From Rhizobiaceae bacterium (GTDB lineage: Bacteria > Pseudomonadota > Alphaproteobacteria > Rhizobiales > Rhizobiaceae): a stretch of 64,000 bases of DNA. The translations under genes were made by a program, and so were the position numbers. The stretch covers positions 1,275,001 to 1,339,000 of the forward strand of contig JAILWO010000001.1 in the NCBI GenBank assembly GCA_025698895.1, in the 5' to 3' direction. Each line of letters begins with the position of its first letter. The first letter of the stretch is position 1. Below the pieces are notes generated by a model. That model was not told the origin of the DNA, ran no database searches, and saw nothing but the letters and a program-made list of their open reading frames with translations. This document shows positions 17,638 to 27,758 of this stretch, piece after piece.

Positions 17638-18153
17638 TCACGCATCGTAGCCTCTTTCGGCCTCCTCCATTTCTTCCCGGGAAGCGGGCTCTATTCGACT
17701 CGACAGGTACTGATAGACCCCCAGCGCGATCAGAGCGAACATCGCGGACGAGAACAGGATCGCCGGATAGAGCGCTGCCCTGATTTCATCCTGGTTCGAC
17801 TTGAAGATCATCACCAGCGCTTCGAGACTTATGGCGATGACGATAATCGTGATGAATTTGGTCACCGAGCGTCTCGACTCGATCGAGGAGCGGAGTTCGC
17901 GATCGCGAAATACCTCCTCCTCGGCGATGAACTTGGCCGTCTCGACCACGGCGAAGCCGATGATGAGCAATCCGATGGCGTTGAGCGCGGCGTCGACCAT
18001 GTCGAAGGCGTAGATCGCACCGGCCATCTGATAGACGGCCGTGACCGCAAGCACGATCGCGATCACGATCAGCATCAGGGTCGCGATCAGGATGTAGCCA
18101 TAGACAAGTGCCTCGTAGACACGTTCCAGTGGCAGCTTGTTCTTCTTCGCCAT
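17638..18153 (-). CDS. Conserved four-helix membrane protein, PsiE-like, unknown function
   Basis: 171 residues. A charged start (MAKKNKLPLERVYE) leads into four predicted membrane helices at about 16-42, 52-75, 94-117 and 127-150, with an acidic tail ending EEMEEAERGYDA. The layout resembles PsiE-type small membrane proteins; related rhizobial genes are often annotated only as general glycosylation pathway proteins without evidence. No catalytic motif is visible. It starts 6 bases after the mutS stop on the same strand, so it is probably co-transcribed with mutS. Function unknown. Confidence 0.75.
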   Translation of the reverse strand: MAKKNKLPLERVYEALVYGYILIATLMLIVIAIVLAVTAVYQMAGAIYAFDMVDAALNAIGLLIIGFAVVETAKFIAEEEVFRDRELRSSIESRRSVTKFITIIVIAISLEALVMIFKSNQDEIRAALYPAILFSSAMFALIALGVYQYLSSRIEPASREEMEEAERGYDA

Positions 18154-18159
18154 CTTGCT

Positions 18160-20883
18160 TTAGCCGCCCTTCTGCGCCAGCGCCTTGAGCCGGTAAAGCG
18201 CTTCCAGCGCCTGGCGCGGCGTCATGTCGTCGATTTCCAGCGTGGCGATCTCCCCCGCAAGGACATCGCGCCCGACCGGCCGCGGCGCTTCCTGCCGCAC
18301 CGAGACGGAAAACAGCGGCAGATCATCCACCAGCCGCGTGGTCTTGCCGCTGGTCTCGCCGGCCTCCAACTGGTGCAGGACCGCCCGCGCTCGCTCGACG
18401 ACGGAGGCGGGCAGCCCCGCCAGCCGCGCCACCTGGACTCCGTAGGAGCGGTCCGCCGCGCCCTTGCCGATCTCGTGAAGGAAGACGACATCGCCTTCCC
18501 ACTCCTTGACCCGCATCGTGACATTGGCCAGCCGCGTCAGCTTTTCGGCCAGTGCCGTCATCTCGTGGAAATGGGTGGCGAAGATGGCGCGGCAGCGGTT
18601 CGCCTCGTGCAGATGCTCGATCGTCGCCCAGGCGATCGACAGACCGTCGAATGTCGCCGTGCCCCGGCCGATCTCGTCGAGGATGACCAGAGCGCGTTCG
18701 CCAGCCTGATTGAGGATGGCCGCCGTCTCCACCATCTCCACCATGAAGGTCGAGCGCCCGCGCGCAAGGTCGTCGGAAGCGCCGACCCGGGAGAACAGGC
18801 GGTCCACCACGCCGATGCGGGCGCGCGCGGCAGGCACATGGCTTCCGATCTGCGCCAGGATCGCAATCAGCGCGTTCTGGCGCAGGAAAGTCGATTTGCC
18901 GCCCATGTTCGGACCGGTCAGCAGCCAGATCGCGCCGGGGCCGCCATCGGGCGGCGACAGATCGCAATCATTGGCCACGAAGGGTTCGCCGCCCGCCTTG
19001 CGCAATGACTGCTCGACCACGGGATGACGGCCCGCCTCGACCTCGAACGCCAGCGTGCCGTCGACTTCGGGCCGCGCCCAGGCCTCGACCTCGGCGAGTT
19101 CAGCCAGCGCCGACGAGACGTCGAGCACGGCCAGCGCCGCCGCGCCGGCGCGGATGGAATCGGCCTCGCTGGCCGCTTCGGCCAGCAGCCGGTCGAACAC
19201 CGAAAGCTCGATCGCCAGCGCCCTGTCGGCCGCATTGGCGATCCTGGTTTCAAGGTCCGCCAGTTCGGTCGTGGTGAAACGCATGGCGCTGGCCATGGTC
19301 TGGCGATGGATGAAGCGGGCCCTGGCGTCGTCGGTGCCGGTCAATGCCGGGGCATGATTGGCGGTCACCTCTATATAGTAGCCCAGCACATTGTTGTGCC
19401 GGATCTTGAGCGAGCGGACGCCGGTTTCCTCCGCGAGGTCGCGCTCCATGGCCGCTATGACCTTGCGCGACTCGGAGGCTAGCGCGCGCATTTCGTCAAG
19501 TTCGGCGTCATGGCCGGCCCGCACGAAACCGCCGTCGCGCTTGAGAAGCGGAAGGTCGTCCGCGAGCGCCGCCTCGAGATGGTCGGACAGGCTGGTAGGA
19601 AGCGCCTGCAAGGCCTCGATCGCGGAGCGGAGTTCCCCGCCGGCCACGCTTTCGTCCAGCAGCGCGGCGACCTCGCGGCCCGCCGCTATCCCGGCGCGTA
19701 AGCCGTCGAGATCGCGCGGGCCGCCGCGATTGAGCGCCAGCCTGGACAGCGCGCGCGGCATGTCCGGCGCGCCCTTGAGACAGGCCCTGACAGCTTCGCG
19801 CAGGCGCGGCTCGGCGCGGAAGAAGGAGACCGAATCGAGCCTGTCGGCGATGGCGTCGGGGCCGGTCAGCGGCGCGACCAGCCGCTCGGCGAGAAGCCGC
19901 GCGCCGCCGCCCGTGACGGTCCGGTCGATCGCCTTGAGCAGACTGCCGTCCCGGCCGCCGGAAATGGCGCGCACCAGTTCCAGATTGGCGCGGGTGGCGG
20001 CGTCGATGAACATCACGCCGGCGGCTTCCTCGCGCCGTGGCGGTTCAAGCGGCGGTCGCTCCGCCTTCTGGGTCGTCTCCACCCATGCGATCGCGCCGGA
20101 GATCGCTGAAAGCTCCGCCCGCGAGAAACCGCCGAAGGCATCGGGCGTCGCAACGCCGTAAAAGCGCGCTATGCGGTCGGACGCCAGGGCAGAATCGAAA
20201 AGTGTCGCCGGTTGCGGAGATACGATGAGGCCCAGCATGTCCATCGCGGGCTTGAACGCCGGGTCGCGAAAGACCGGTTCCGGCACGAGCAGTTCGCGCG
20301 GGTCGACGCGCATGACGTCGGCGAGCAGCCGTTCGGGCGACGTGGCCGCTACACGGAAGGCGCCGGTCGAGATATCGACCCAGGCCAGCGCCAGCTCGCC
20401 GCCCTGCTCGGTGCCGCGCACGCGGCCGAGCGTCATGAACCAGCTCGACTCTGCCGGTGCCAGCAGCTTGTCCTCGGTGATGGTGCCCGGCGTGACGAGC
20501 CGCACGACGTCGCGTCGCACGACGGATTTCGAGCCGCGCTTCCTGGCCTCGGCCGGATCCTCGACCTGCTCGCACACCGCCACGCGATGACCGAGCGCGA
20601 TCAGCCTGGACAGGTAGTCGTCGGCCGCGTGGACTGGCACGCCGCACATGGGAATGTCGTCGCCCTGATGCTTGCCACGCTTGGTCAGCGTTATGCCGAG
20701 CGCGCGCGAGGCGATCTCGGCGTCGTCGAAGAACAGCTCATAGAAGTCGCCCATCCGGTAGAACAGCAGCGAACCGGGATTGGCCGACTTGATCTCGATA
20801 TACTGCTCCATCATCGGTGTCGCGCCGACGCCGGAGAGGGGGCGGGCGGTTTCGGTCGACATGGTTGCGGGGCGCTGGTTCAA
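18160..20883 (-). CDS. mutS: DNA mismatch repair protein MutS
   Basis: 907 residues. The N-terminal mismatch-binding domain has [14 protein letters not shown] with the F-x-E residues that wedge into the mismatch. The C-terminal ATPase has Walker [10 protein letters not shown] near residue 655, Walker [15 protein letters not shown] near 735, and the FATHFHEM signature. It starts mismatch repair with MutL. A start a few codons downstream (MSTETARPL) is equally possible; the choice changes 7 residues. Divergent from maeB with 110 bases between the genes. Followed by the four-helix membrane protein. Confidence 0.97.
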   Translation of the reverse strand: MNQRPATMSTETARPLSGVGATPMMEQYIEIKSANPGSLLFYRMGDFYELFFDDAEIASRALGITLTKRGKHQGDDIPMCGVPVHAADDYLSRLIALGHRVAVCEQVEDPAEARKRGSKSVVRRDVVRLVTPGTITEDKLLAPAESSWFMTLGRVRGTEQGGELALAWVDISTGAFRVAATSPERLLADVMRVDPRELLVPEPVFRDPAFKPAMDMLGLIVSPQPATLFDSALASDRIARFYGVATPDAFGGFSRAELSAISGAIAWVETTQKAERPPLEPPRREEAAGVMFIDAATRANLELVRAISGGRDGSLLKAIDRTVTGGGARLLAERLVAPLTGPDAIADRLDSVSFFRAEPRLREAVRACLKGAPDMPRALSRLALNRGGPRDLDGLRAGIAAGREVAALLDESVAGGELRSAIEALQALPTSLSDHLEAALADDLPLLKRDGGFVRAGHDAELDEMRALASESRKVIAAMERDLAEETGVRSLKIRHNNVLGYYIEVTANHAPALTGTDDARARFIHRQTMASAMRFTTTELADLETRIANAADRALAIELSVFDRLLAEAASEADSIRAGAAALAVLDVSSALAELAEVEAWARPEVDGTLAFEVEAGRHPVVEQSLRKAGGEPFVANDCDLSPPDGGPGAIWLLTGPNMGGKSTFLRQNALIAILAQIGSHVPAARARIGVVDRLFSRVGASDDLARGRSTFMVEMVETAAILNQAGERALVILDEIGRGTATFDGLSIAWATIEHLHEANRCRAIFATHFHEMTALAEKLTRLANVTMRVKEWEGDVVFLHEIGKGAADRSYGVQVARLAGLPASVVERARAVLHQLEAGETSGKTTRLVDDLPLFSVSVRQEAPRPVGRDVLAGEIATLEIDDMTPRQALEALYRLKALAQKGG

Positions 20884-20993
20884 ACGGTTCGTCCCGGCTG
20901 ATGATGTTCCCTGCTTGGCGCTTTACGTCCGGCAAGTGTAGCCTTAATCGCGAACGCTCCACAAAAGAAGCGTCCCGGGAGGACACTACGCCA

Positions 20994-23276
20994 ATGCCGA
21001 ATGTGACAAAGAACGAGGCCGGCCCGTCGGTCAGCGCCGAGGAGGCTCTCGATTTTCACGCGTCCGGCCGGCCCGGGAAGCTGGAAATCAATCCGACAAA
21101 GCCGATGGCCACGCAGCGGGATCTGTCGCTGGCCTATTCGCCGGGCGTGGCGGTGCCGGTCAAGGCGATCGCCGAGGACCCGAGCCGCGCCTTTGACTAC
21201 ACCACACGCGGCAACATGGTCGCCGTCATTTCCAACGGGACGGCCATCCTCGGTCTTGGCAATCTGGGCGCGCTGGCCTCCAAGCCGGTGATGGAAGGGA
21301 AGGCGGTGCTGTTCAAGCGGTTCGCCGACGTGGATTCGATCGACCTGGAGGTCTCGACCGAGGACGTCGACGAGTTCGTCAACTGCGTGCGCTTCCTCGG
21401 GCCGTCCTTCGGCGGCATCAACCTCGAAGACATCAAGGCGCCCGACTGCTTCATCATCGAGCAGCGCCTGCGCGAGATGATGGACATTCCCGTCTTCCAT
21501 GACGACCAGCACGGCACGGCCATCATCGCCACGGCCGGACTGATCAACGCGCTCGAGATCACGGGCCGCGATATGGCCTCGACCAGGCTGGTCTGCAACG
21601 GCGCGGGGGCGGCCGGCATCGCCTGCATCGAACTGGTCAAGTCGCTCGGCTTCCCGCCGCAGAACGTCATCCTGTGCGACACCAAGGGGGTGGTCTGGCA
21701 GGGACGCACCGAAGGCATGAACCAGTGGAAGTCGGCGCACGCCGTCAAGACGGACGCCCGCACCCTGGCCGAGGCGCTGGACGGGGCCGACGTGTTCTTC
21801 GGCCTGTCCGTGAAGGGCGCGCTGACGCCAGCCATGGTCCAGTCGATGGCCAAGAACCCGATCATCTTCGCCATGGCCAATCCGGACCCGGAAATCACAC
21901 CCGAGGAGGTGGCCGAGATACGCACCGACGCCATCATGGCGACGGGACGCTCGGACTACGCGAACCAGGTCAACAACGTGCTGGGCTTCCCCTACATCTT
22001 CCGTGGCGCGCTCGACGTGCGCGCGACCACGATCAATGACGAGATGAAGGTCGCCGCCGCGCGCGCCCTGGCTGCGCTCGCCCGCGAGGACGTGCCTGAC
22101 GACGTCGCCGCCGCCTATCAGGGCATGCGGCCCAAATTCGGGCCGAACTACATCATCCCGGTGCCCTTCGATCCGCGCCTTATCTCCGCGATCCCGACGG
22201 CGGTGGCGCGCGCGGCGATGGATTCGGGCGTCGCGCGCCGGCCGATCCTCGATTTCGAGCGCTACGGCCAGGAACTCTCGGCCAGGCGCGACCCGATCGC
22301 CTCCACGCTGCAGCGCATCTACGACCGTGTGCGCCGCCAGCCCAAGCGCACCGTCTTCGCCGAAGGCGAGGAGGAGCAGGTCATGCGCGCGGCCGTCTCC
22401 TACGTGAACCAGAAGCTGGGGACGGCCATCCTGCTGGGCCGCGACGACGTGATCCGCGAGAATGCCCGCAATGCCGGCGTCGATCTCAATCGTTCCGGCA
22501 TCGAAATCATCAATGCGCGCCTGTCGCGCCGAAATGGCGTCTATGCCGATCATCTCTACGAGCGTATGCAGCGCAAGGGCTTCCTGTTCCGCGACTGCCA
22601 GCGCCTCATCAACAACGACCGCAACCACTTCGCCGCCTGCATGGTGGCGCTGGGCGACGCCGATGCCGTCGTCACCGGCGTGACACGCAACTATTCGACA
22701 GTGCTCGACGACGTGCGTCGCGTGATCGACGCCAAGCCCGGCCACCGGGTCATCGGTGTGTCGGTGGCGCTGTGCCGAGGGCGCACCGTGATCGTCGCCG
22801 ATACAGCCGTTCACGACATGCCGAACGCGGTCGAACTGGCCGACATCGCGGAGGAGGCTGCCGGCTTCGCGCGGCGCATGGGCTATGAGCCGCGCGTGGC
22901 GATGCTCGCCTATTCCACCTTCGGCCATCCGCCGGGCGAACGGTCGGAGCGAGTGCAGGAGGCGGTCAAGATACTCGACAAGCGCCGGGTCGATTTCGAG
23001 TGCGACGGCGAGATGGCCGCCGACGTGGCGCTCAACGCGAAGGTCATGCGCCAGTATCCGTTCTGTCGCCTGTCGGGACCGGCCAATGTGCTGGTCATGC
23101 CCGCCTTCCACTCGGCTTCGATCTCCACCAAGATGCTGCAGGAACTCGGCGGCTCGATGGTGATCGGGCCGCTGCTGGTCGGGCTGAACAAGCCGGTGCA
23201 GATTGTCTCGCTGGACGCCAAGGATTCCGACATTGTCAACATGGCTGCCATCGCCGCCTACAATGCGGGCGCCTGA
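20994..23276 (+). CDS. maeB: NADP-dependent malic enzyme (MaeB type, with phosphotransacetylase-like domain)
   Basis: 760 residues from ATG 20994, preceded by GGGAGGA; the frame is open upstream but without similarity. Malic domain with LAYSPGVA and the catalytic block around DFH...KLEINPTK, NAD(P)-binding domain with CNGAGAAGIAC (about 200), then a C-terminal phosphotransacetylase-like domain (about 430-760) beginning KRTVFAEGEEEQ. It decarboxylates malate to pyruvate. The fused domain is regulatory, often binding acetyl-CoA, rather than a working transacetylase. A weak TTGGCG-N18-TAGCCT promoter is possible at 20915-20944. Confidence 0.96.
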   Translation: MPNVTKNEAGPSVSAEEALDFHASGRPGKLEINPTKPMATQRDLSLAYSPGVAVPVKAIAEDPSRAFDYTTRGNMVAVISNGTAILGLGNLGALASKPVMEGKAVLFKRFADVDSIDLEVSTEDVDEFVNCVRFLGPSFGGINLEDIKAPDCFIIEQRLREMMDIPVFHDDQHGTAIIATAGLINALEITGRDMASTRLVCNGAGAAGIACIELVKSLGFPPQNVILCDTKGVVWQGRTEGMNQWKSAHAVKTDARTLAEALDGADVFFGLSVKGALTPAMVQSMAKNPIIFAMANPDPEITPEEVAEIRTDAIMATGRSDYANQVNNVLGFPYIFRGALDVRATTINDEMKVAAARALAALAREDVPDDVAAAYQGMRPKFGPNYIIPVPFDPRLISAIPTAVARAAMDSGVARRPILDFERYGQELSARRDPIASTLQRIYDRVRRQPKRTVFAEGEEEQVMRAAVSYVNQKLGTAILLGRDDVIRENARNAGVDLNRSGIEIINARLSRRNGVYADHLYERMQRKGFLFRDCQRLINNDRNHFAACMVALGDADAVVTGVTRNYSTVLDDVRRVIDAKPGHRVIGVSVALCRGRTVIVADTAVHDMPNAVELADIAEEAAGFARRMGYEPRVAMLAYSTFGHPPGERSERVQEAVKILDKRRVDFECDGEMAADVALNAKVMRQYPFCRLSGPANVLVMPAFHSASISTKMLQELGGSMVIGPLLVGLNKPVQIVSLDAKDSDIVNMAAIAAYNAGA

Positions 23277-23283
23277 ACCGGTC

Positions 23284-23308
23284 GGAACCATGGCCGCACC
23301 GACGGGTT
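23284..23308 (+). promoter_or_regulatory. Weak EcfG/RpoE2-like promoter match
   Basis: GGAAC at 23284-23288 and TT 18 bases later at 23307-23308 fit the GGAAC-N18/19-TT pattern of the alphaproteobacterial general stress sigma factor. It lies 38 bases upstream of the EEP-family gene. The pattern has few fixed bases and can occur by chance. Confidence 0.25.
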
Positions 23309-23345
23309 GACGCCTGCGCCGGAAAGCGGCGCACGAAGGTGGGTG

Positions 23346-24434
23346 ATGCTTTTCCTGACGGCGATCCTGACGCTGCTCGTCCTGCTGGCGACGATCCTGC
23401 CGTTCCTGCCAGTGGCGCACGGGCTCGTTCGGGTGGGCGATTTCCCGCGACAGCAATTGCTGGGGCTGTCGCTCTTCCTCCTGGCGGGCTCACTGTTCCT
23501 GTCCGATGGCGGCGGGATATGGATCGTGCTGCAGATCGTGTTGGCCGCCACGGCGATCCTGCAGGCGGCGATGATCGCCGAATTCACGCCGCTCTGGCGC
23601 AAGCAGTCGGTGACATATGATCCGGTGGCCGACTGGAATGGCGAGGCCCTCCGCCTGGTCGCCTCGAACGTCAAGATGTCGAACAACCGTCATGCGGACC
23701 TTGCCCGGACCATAGCGGCGCGAGATCCCGATATCGTCATCCTCATGGAAGTGGACGACGAGTGGCGCAGAGGCCTCGATGGTCTGCTGTCGCGATACCC
23801 CTTCATCGTCGACCGTTGCCAGGACAACAGCTACGGCATGTTGCTTGCCTCCCGGCTGGAACTGATCGACGTTTCGGTCGAGTGCCTGCTCACCGAGGGC
23901 GTGCCGTCGATCATCGCCACCGTGAAAACGCCGAAGGGCCGGCGTTTCCGCCTCTATTGCATCCATCCCGAGCCGCCCGTGCCTCATGATACCTCGGCCG
24001 GCCGCGACGGCGAGACCTCGCTGGTGGCGCTCAGGACCCGTGAAGAGAAGCTGCCCGTGATCGTGACGGGGGATCTCAACGACGTCGCCTGGTCGAAGAC
24101 GACGCGGCGCTTCCGGCGCATCAGCGGGCTGCTCGATCCGCGCATCGGCCGCAAGATATTCTCGACATTCGACGCGCGCTGGCCGCTGCTGCGCTGGCCG
24201 CTCGACCATCTGTTCCATTCGGGCGAGTTCCGCTACGTGCGCATGGAGCGCCTGGACCCGTGCGGATCAGATCATTTTCCCGTCATGTTCGAACTGGTTC
24301 TGTGTTCGACCGAGAAGGCTCATGACGAACCGGAGGAGGCCGATGGCGAGGAAATCGGTCGCGCCGGCGATCTCGTCGACGATGCCGCGCGCCGCGACGA
24401 CGAGCCGATCGGTTCCGACTGGGAGGAAAAATGA
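23346..24434 (+). CDS. Membrane-anchored endonuclease/exonuclease/phosphatase family protein
   Basis: 362 residues from ATG 23346 with GAAGGTGGG upstream; a TTG at 23307 is a weaker alternative. The first 85 residues hold about three membrane helices. The EEP domain follows, with LRLVASNVKMSN, a catalytic Glu in ILMEVDDEW, TGDLND, and the final SDHFPV motif, so the metal-binding residues are intact. After the domain comes an acidic tail of about 40 residues ending SDWEEK. Family members act on nucleic acids, phosphoinositides or sphingolipids; the substrate is unknown. It converges on olsB with 10 bases between the stops. Confidence 0.85.
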   Translation: MLFLTAILTLLVLLATILPFLPVAHGLVRVGDFPRQQLLGLSLFLLAGSLFLSDGGGIWIVLQIVLAATAILQAAMIAEFTPLWRKQSVTYDPVADWNGEALRLVASNVKMSNNRHADLARTIAARDPDIVILMEVDDEWRRGLDGLLSRYPFIVDRCQDNSYGMLLASRLELIDVSVECLLTEGVPSIIATVKTPKGRRFRLYCIHPEPPVPHDTSAGRDGETSLVALRTREEKLPVIVTGDLNDVAWSKTTRRFRRISGLLDPRIGRKIFSTFDARWPLLRWPLDHLFHSGEFRYVRMERLDPCGSDHFPVMFELVLCSTEKAHDEPEEADGEEIGRAGDLVDDAARRDDEPIGSDWEEK

Positions 24435-24444
24435 CGGCGCGGCC

Positions 24445-25314
24445 TTACGCCGCGAAGCGGGTCGCCTCCGCGCCGTAGTAGTTCAGGTAACGGTTCGATA
24501 TTCGCTCCACCGGCAGGATGACCAGCACATCCGTGGTCGAAAAGTCCTGATCGACCACGCAACCGTCTCCGATCGAGGCGCCGAGACGCAGATAGCCCTT
24601 GATCAGCGGCGGCATGGCGGCGAGTGCTGTCCGCGCCGACACCGCCTCGGCCGGCATGAGGTCCATTGAGCAGTAGCGATGCGGAAGGGCCCGCGCATCC
24701 CATTGCGCGTCGGCCCGGCAATTATGGTGCAGAAAGGACAGCGCCTCGGCATGCGCCGCCGGAACCGTGCCGGGGAACGACGCGCAGCCGGTCATGACGT
24801 CGACGCGGCGCAGGCGGCAATAGGCCCAGATTCCCTGCCACAAAAGCTCGACGGTGCGCTTGGTGCGGTATTCCGGCAGCACGCAGGAGCGGCCGAGCTC
24901 CAGGAAGCGGCGTTCGCCGTGCCGTGCCATGAGAGCGCCGATCTCGAACTCGTCCTGCGTGTAGAAGCCGCCGGCCGCGATCGCCTTGTCCTGCGGCAGG
25001 AGCCTGTATGTGCCGACGATCTGGCGATGGTCCGGCCCGCCGATCGCGGTGTCGAGCACGACAAGATGGTCGCAGACGTCATCGAAGCGGTCGGCGTCGC
25101 GCTGCTCGAGAATGTGCACGAACTGCCGCTTGGCCCCGAGCTCGTCGTAGAAGACGCGAAAGCGGATTTCCTGCGCGGCCGCTATCTCGGACGCATTGCG
25201 CGCAAGCCGTGTTTCGAGCGTTCCGATCCGCCCCAGCGTTTTGCCGGCGAACTCAAGAGGCGCAAGTGTTTCGACGGTGCCTTGGTCTGACGTCAGATCG
25301 AAGGTCTGTTGCAT
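24445..25314 (-). CDS. olsB: Ornithine-acyl-ACP N-acyltransferase OlsB
   Basis: 289 residues from ATG 25312-25314, chosen because GGAG sits nine bases upstream; an ATG five codons earlier is possible. The GNAT-fold acyltransferase domain shows EIRFRVFYDELGA, CDHLVVLD, a FYTQDEFEI stretch and RRFLELGRSCVLPEYR. It matches the OlsB group, which adds a 3-hydroxyacyl chain to ornithine to form lyso-ornithine lipid in the inner membrane. OlsA, which adds the second chain, is not adjacent. Ornithine lipids replace phospholipids under phosphate limitation; no clear Pho box was seen upstream. Confidence 0.85.
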   Translation of the reverse strand: MQQTFDLTSDQGTVETLAPLEFAGKTLGRIGTLETRLARNASEIAAAQEIRFRVFYDELGAKRQFVHILEQRDADRFDDVCDHLVVLDTAIGGPDHRQIVGTYRLLPQDKAIAAGGFYTQDEFEIGALMARHGERRFLELGRSCVLPEYRTKRTVELLWQGIWAYCRLRRVDVMTGCASFPGTVPAAHAEALSFLHHNCRADAQWDARALPHRYCSMDLMPAEAVSARTALAAMPPLIKGYLRLGASIGDGCVVDQDFSTTDVLVILPVERISNRYLNYYGAEATRFAA

Positions 25315-25471
25315 GACGTCTTTCTCCATCGAAAAAGCGCATCGAGGACCATTTCCCCGATTCTCGCTCACCGGCAGGCTGATAGTCGATGAAAGCAACA
25401 GAAGCGTGACAGCCCTATGGCACTTGCGTCGACTTTGCGCCCGAGAATGGGCACGATAGCCGGCTACAGGC

Positions 25472-27673
25472 TCAGGCGGCAACCTGTTCGCGTACCGCCT
25501 CCAGGAGGGCGGCCGGGTCGATCGGCTTGGACAGGAAGCCGGTCGCGCCGTGCGCCAGCAGTTGCTGCCGGGTGCCATCCTGTCCGTCGGCCGACAGGAC
25601 CATGATCGGCACCTGCCTCGAGCCGCGGTCCTGCTCGTGACGGCGGATGGCCGTGATCGCGTCGAGTCCGTCCATGACGGGCATGTGCAGGTCCATGAGC
25701 ACCGCGTCGAAGCGCCGTCCCGCCGAGAGGTCGGTCATCGCGTCCACCGCCGCCTTGCCGTTGCCAACAACGGTCACCGTGTGCCCGGCCCGCGTCAGCG
25801 CGGTGCGCGCGAGCAACGCATTGATCTCATTGTCCTCCGCCAGGAGGATGTTGAGGCCCTCGCCCGTCTCCTTGCGCCAGCCAGTGCGCGGCCGCGTCAT
25901 GGCATCGTCCGGCACGGCCTCCGACCTCAGGAGCAGGCGGACCAGCGTCTCGCTGCGCACCGGCCGGATAAGGAAGCTCTCATAACCGCCGGCCTTGAAC
26001 TCGGCGAGTCGTCCTCGGTCCGACGGCGCGATTGTTATGAAGGACGGTCCGTCCACGATACCGGCCGATTTCAGTCGCTGCAGCGTCCGGCCTGCGCTGG
26101 TGTCCGCGGCAGCATCGACGATAACGAAATCGAAGCGGCTGCCGTCGCCGGCCCTGTCGACCGCCTCCTCGGCGGTGCGGGCCAGTTCCGCTTCCGCGCC
26201 ATAGTCGATGAGCGTGAGCAGGATGCCTTCGGCTTCGGCCGCGTTGGTGGACAGGATCAGGCCGCGCCGGCCGCGCAGGGCTGCCTGCGTGCTCAGATCG
26301 GGGCGTTCGGCCTCCTGGGCGGGAACGATGAAGCTGAAGTCCGAGCCGACGCCGACGGTGCTCTCCACACGCAGCCTGCCGCCCATCGCCTCGACGATGT
26401 GGCGAGAGATCGCCAACCCCAGCCCGGCGCCGCCATGCTGGCGCGTGGTTGTGGAATCGGCCTGTTCGAACTCCTCGAATATGCGGTCGAGATCGGCCTT
26501 TTCCAGCCCGGGTCCGGTATCACGCACCGTCACGGCAAGTGCTGGCCGTCCATCGAGTTGCTCCATGGTGGCGGTAACCAGCACGCCGCCCGAATCGGTG
26601 AACTTGATGGCATTGCCCAGCAGGTTGAGCAGGACCTGGCGAAGTCGGCCCGGATCGGAGACCATCGAGACGGGCACGTCCGGCGCGACATGGCAGCCGA
26701 GGCCGATGCCCTTGCCGATAGCGCGCCCGGCCAGCAGCTCGGCGACGTTTTCGACCAGTTCGCGCGGCCGCACCGGCTGCGCTTCCAGCGAGAATCGGCC
26801 TGCCTCGATCTTCGAGAAGTCGAGAAGGTCGTCGATCAGCGCCATCAGGGCCGAGGCCGAGGTCGAGATCGCGCCGACATAGGTCTGCTGCTCCTTCGTC
26901 AGCGGCGTGTCGACGAGCAGCTTGGCCATGCCGATCACGCCGTTCATCGGGGTGCGGATCTCGTGGCTCACGGTCGCCAGGAAGCGCGACTTGGCCTGGC
27001 TTGCCTGTTCCGCGCGCTCGCGCGCGGCATTGAGGCCGATTTCGGCCCGCTTGCGAGCGGTGATGTCGCGGGCGATCGCCCGGTGTGACACGGCCTGGCT
27101 GCTTCCGTCACGAACGGACAGCTCGATCCAGGAAAACCAGCGCGGACCGTCGGCTGTCTGCACCTGCACGTCCTTCGAGCTCAGGCAGTCCCCATCGGCG
27201 AAGGCTGCGTCCGGAACCAGCCCCACGTCGATGCCGATCTCGGAAAGCGTACGCCCCGGTAGAAGTTTCGGATCGCGTCCGGAAAGGTCGGCCACCACTC
27301 GATTGGCATAGACGATGCGGCCTTCGCGGTCGCGGTGCACGACGAGGTCGCCGAGCGCGTCAATCAGACCGAGCAGGCGCTCCTCGCTCTCCTGTAGTTC
27401 CCACATCCGGTCGGCAAGCGATTCGAGCTGGTCGCGCGCGGCGCGCTCGTCGCCCCTGCGCGAGAAGATGCCGGCCTGCCGCCATGTCGCGGCGGTCGCG
27501 ACCACCGTCAGCATCGCCACAGCGACGACAACGAGCACACTCGAGCCGGTGGCGAAGGCGAGTGCCGCCACACCGGCGCCTCCGGTCGCGATCAGGCCGG
27601 CCGCCAGGGGCAGGCCCCTGGCTCCATCCCTTTCAGGCATTTTCGCGGGTCTGAGAACTTGGTTCGCCACCAT
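25472..27673 (-). CDS. Hybrid sensor histidine kinase with PAS and receiver domains
   Basis: 733 residues. Two membrane helices at about 21-43 and 46-64 with almost no periplasmic loop, then a coiled segment, a PAS domain (about 97-205), and a HisKA domain with His237 in [11 protein letters not shown]. The ATPase domain follows ([25 protein letters not shown]), then a degenerate receiver-like region (about 475-590) and a complete C-terminal receiver with acidic residues in LLAEDNE and phospho-acceptor Asp661 in VLMDLHMP. The signal is probably cytoplasmic, through PAS. No output regulator is adjacent, so phosphate likely passes to an unlinked phosphotransfer protein. Confidence 0.92.
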   Translation of the reverse strand: MVANQVLRPAKMPERDGARGLPLAAGLIATGGAGVAALAFATGSSVLVVVAVAMLTVVATAATWRQAGIFSRRGDERAARDQLESLADRMWELQESEERLLGLIDALGDLVVHRDREGRIVYANRVVADLSGRDPKLLPGRTLSEIGIDVGLVPDAAFADGDCLSSKDVQVQTADGPRWFSWIELSVRDGSSQAVSHRAIARDITARKRAEIGLNAARERAEQASQAKSRFLATVSHEIRTPMNGVIGMAKLLVDTPLTKEQQTYVGAISTSASALMALIDDLLDFSKIEAGRFSLEAQPVRPRELVENVAELLAGRAIGKGIGLGCHVAPDVPVSMVSDPGRLRQVLLNLLGNAIKFTDSGGVLVTATMEQLDGRPALAVTVRDTGPGLEKADLDRIFEEFEQADSTTTRQHGGAGLGLAISRHIVEAMGGRLRVESTVGVGSDFSFIVPAQEAERPDLSTQAALRGRRGLILSTNAAEAEGILLTLIDYGAEAELARTAEEAVDRAGDGSRFDFVIVDAAADTSAGRTLQRLKSAGIVDGPSFITIAPSDRGRLAEFKAGGYESFLIRPVRSETLVRLLLRSEAVPDDAMTRPRTGWRKETGEGLNILLAEDNEINALLARTALTRAGHTVTVVGNGKAAVDAMTDLSAGRRFDAVLMDLHMPVMDGLDAITAIRRHEQDRGSRQVPIMVLSADGQDGTRQQLLAHGATGFLSKPIDPAALLEAVREQVAA

Positions 27674-27758
27674 GCGGCGAACGGTATCGAAACCGCGTTA
27701 TGGAAGGCTTGGAGCGGCCGTTCGCATTTTAGCGATCGTGTCTCGCGGCAGGATGCGA

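Noticed and set aside
20880-23456. 858-codon minus-strand frame opposite maeB
   Set aside because: It is a shadow of the malic enzyme gene: low-complexity His/Asp/Arg composition, no ribosome-binding site, no recognisable domain.
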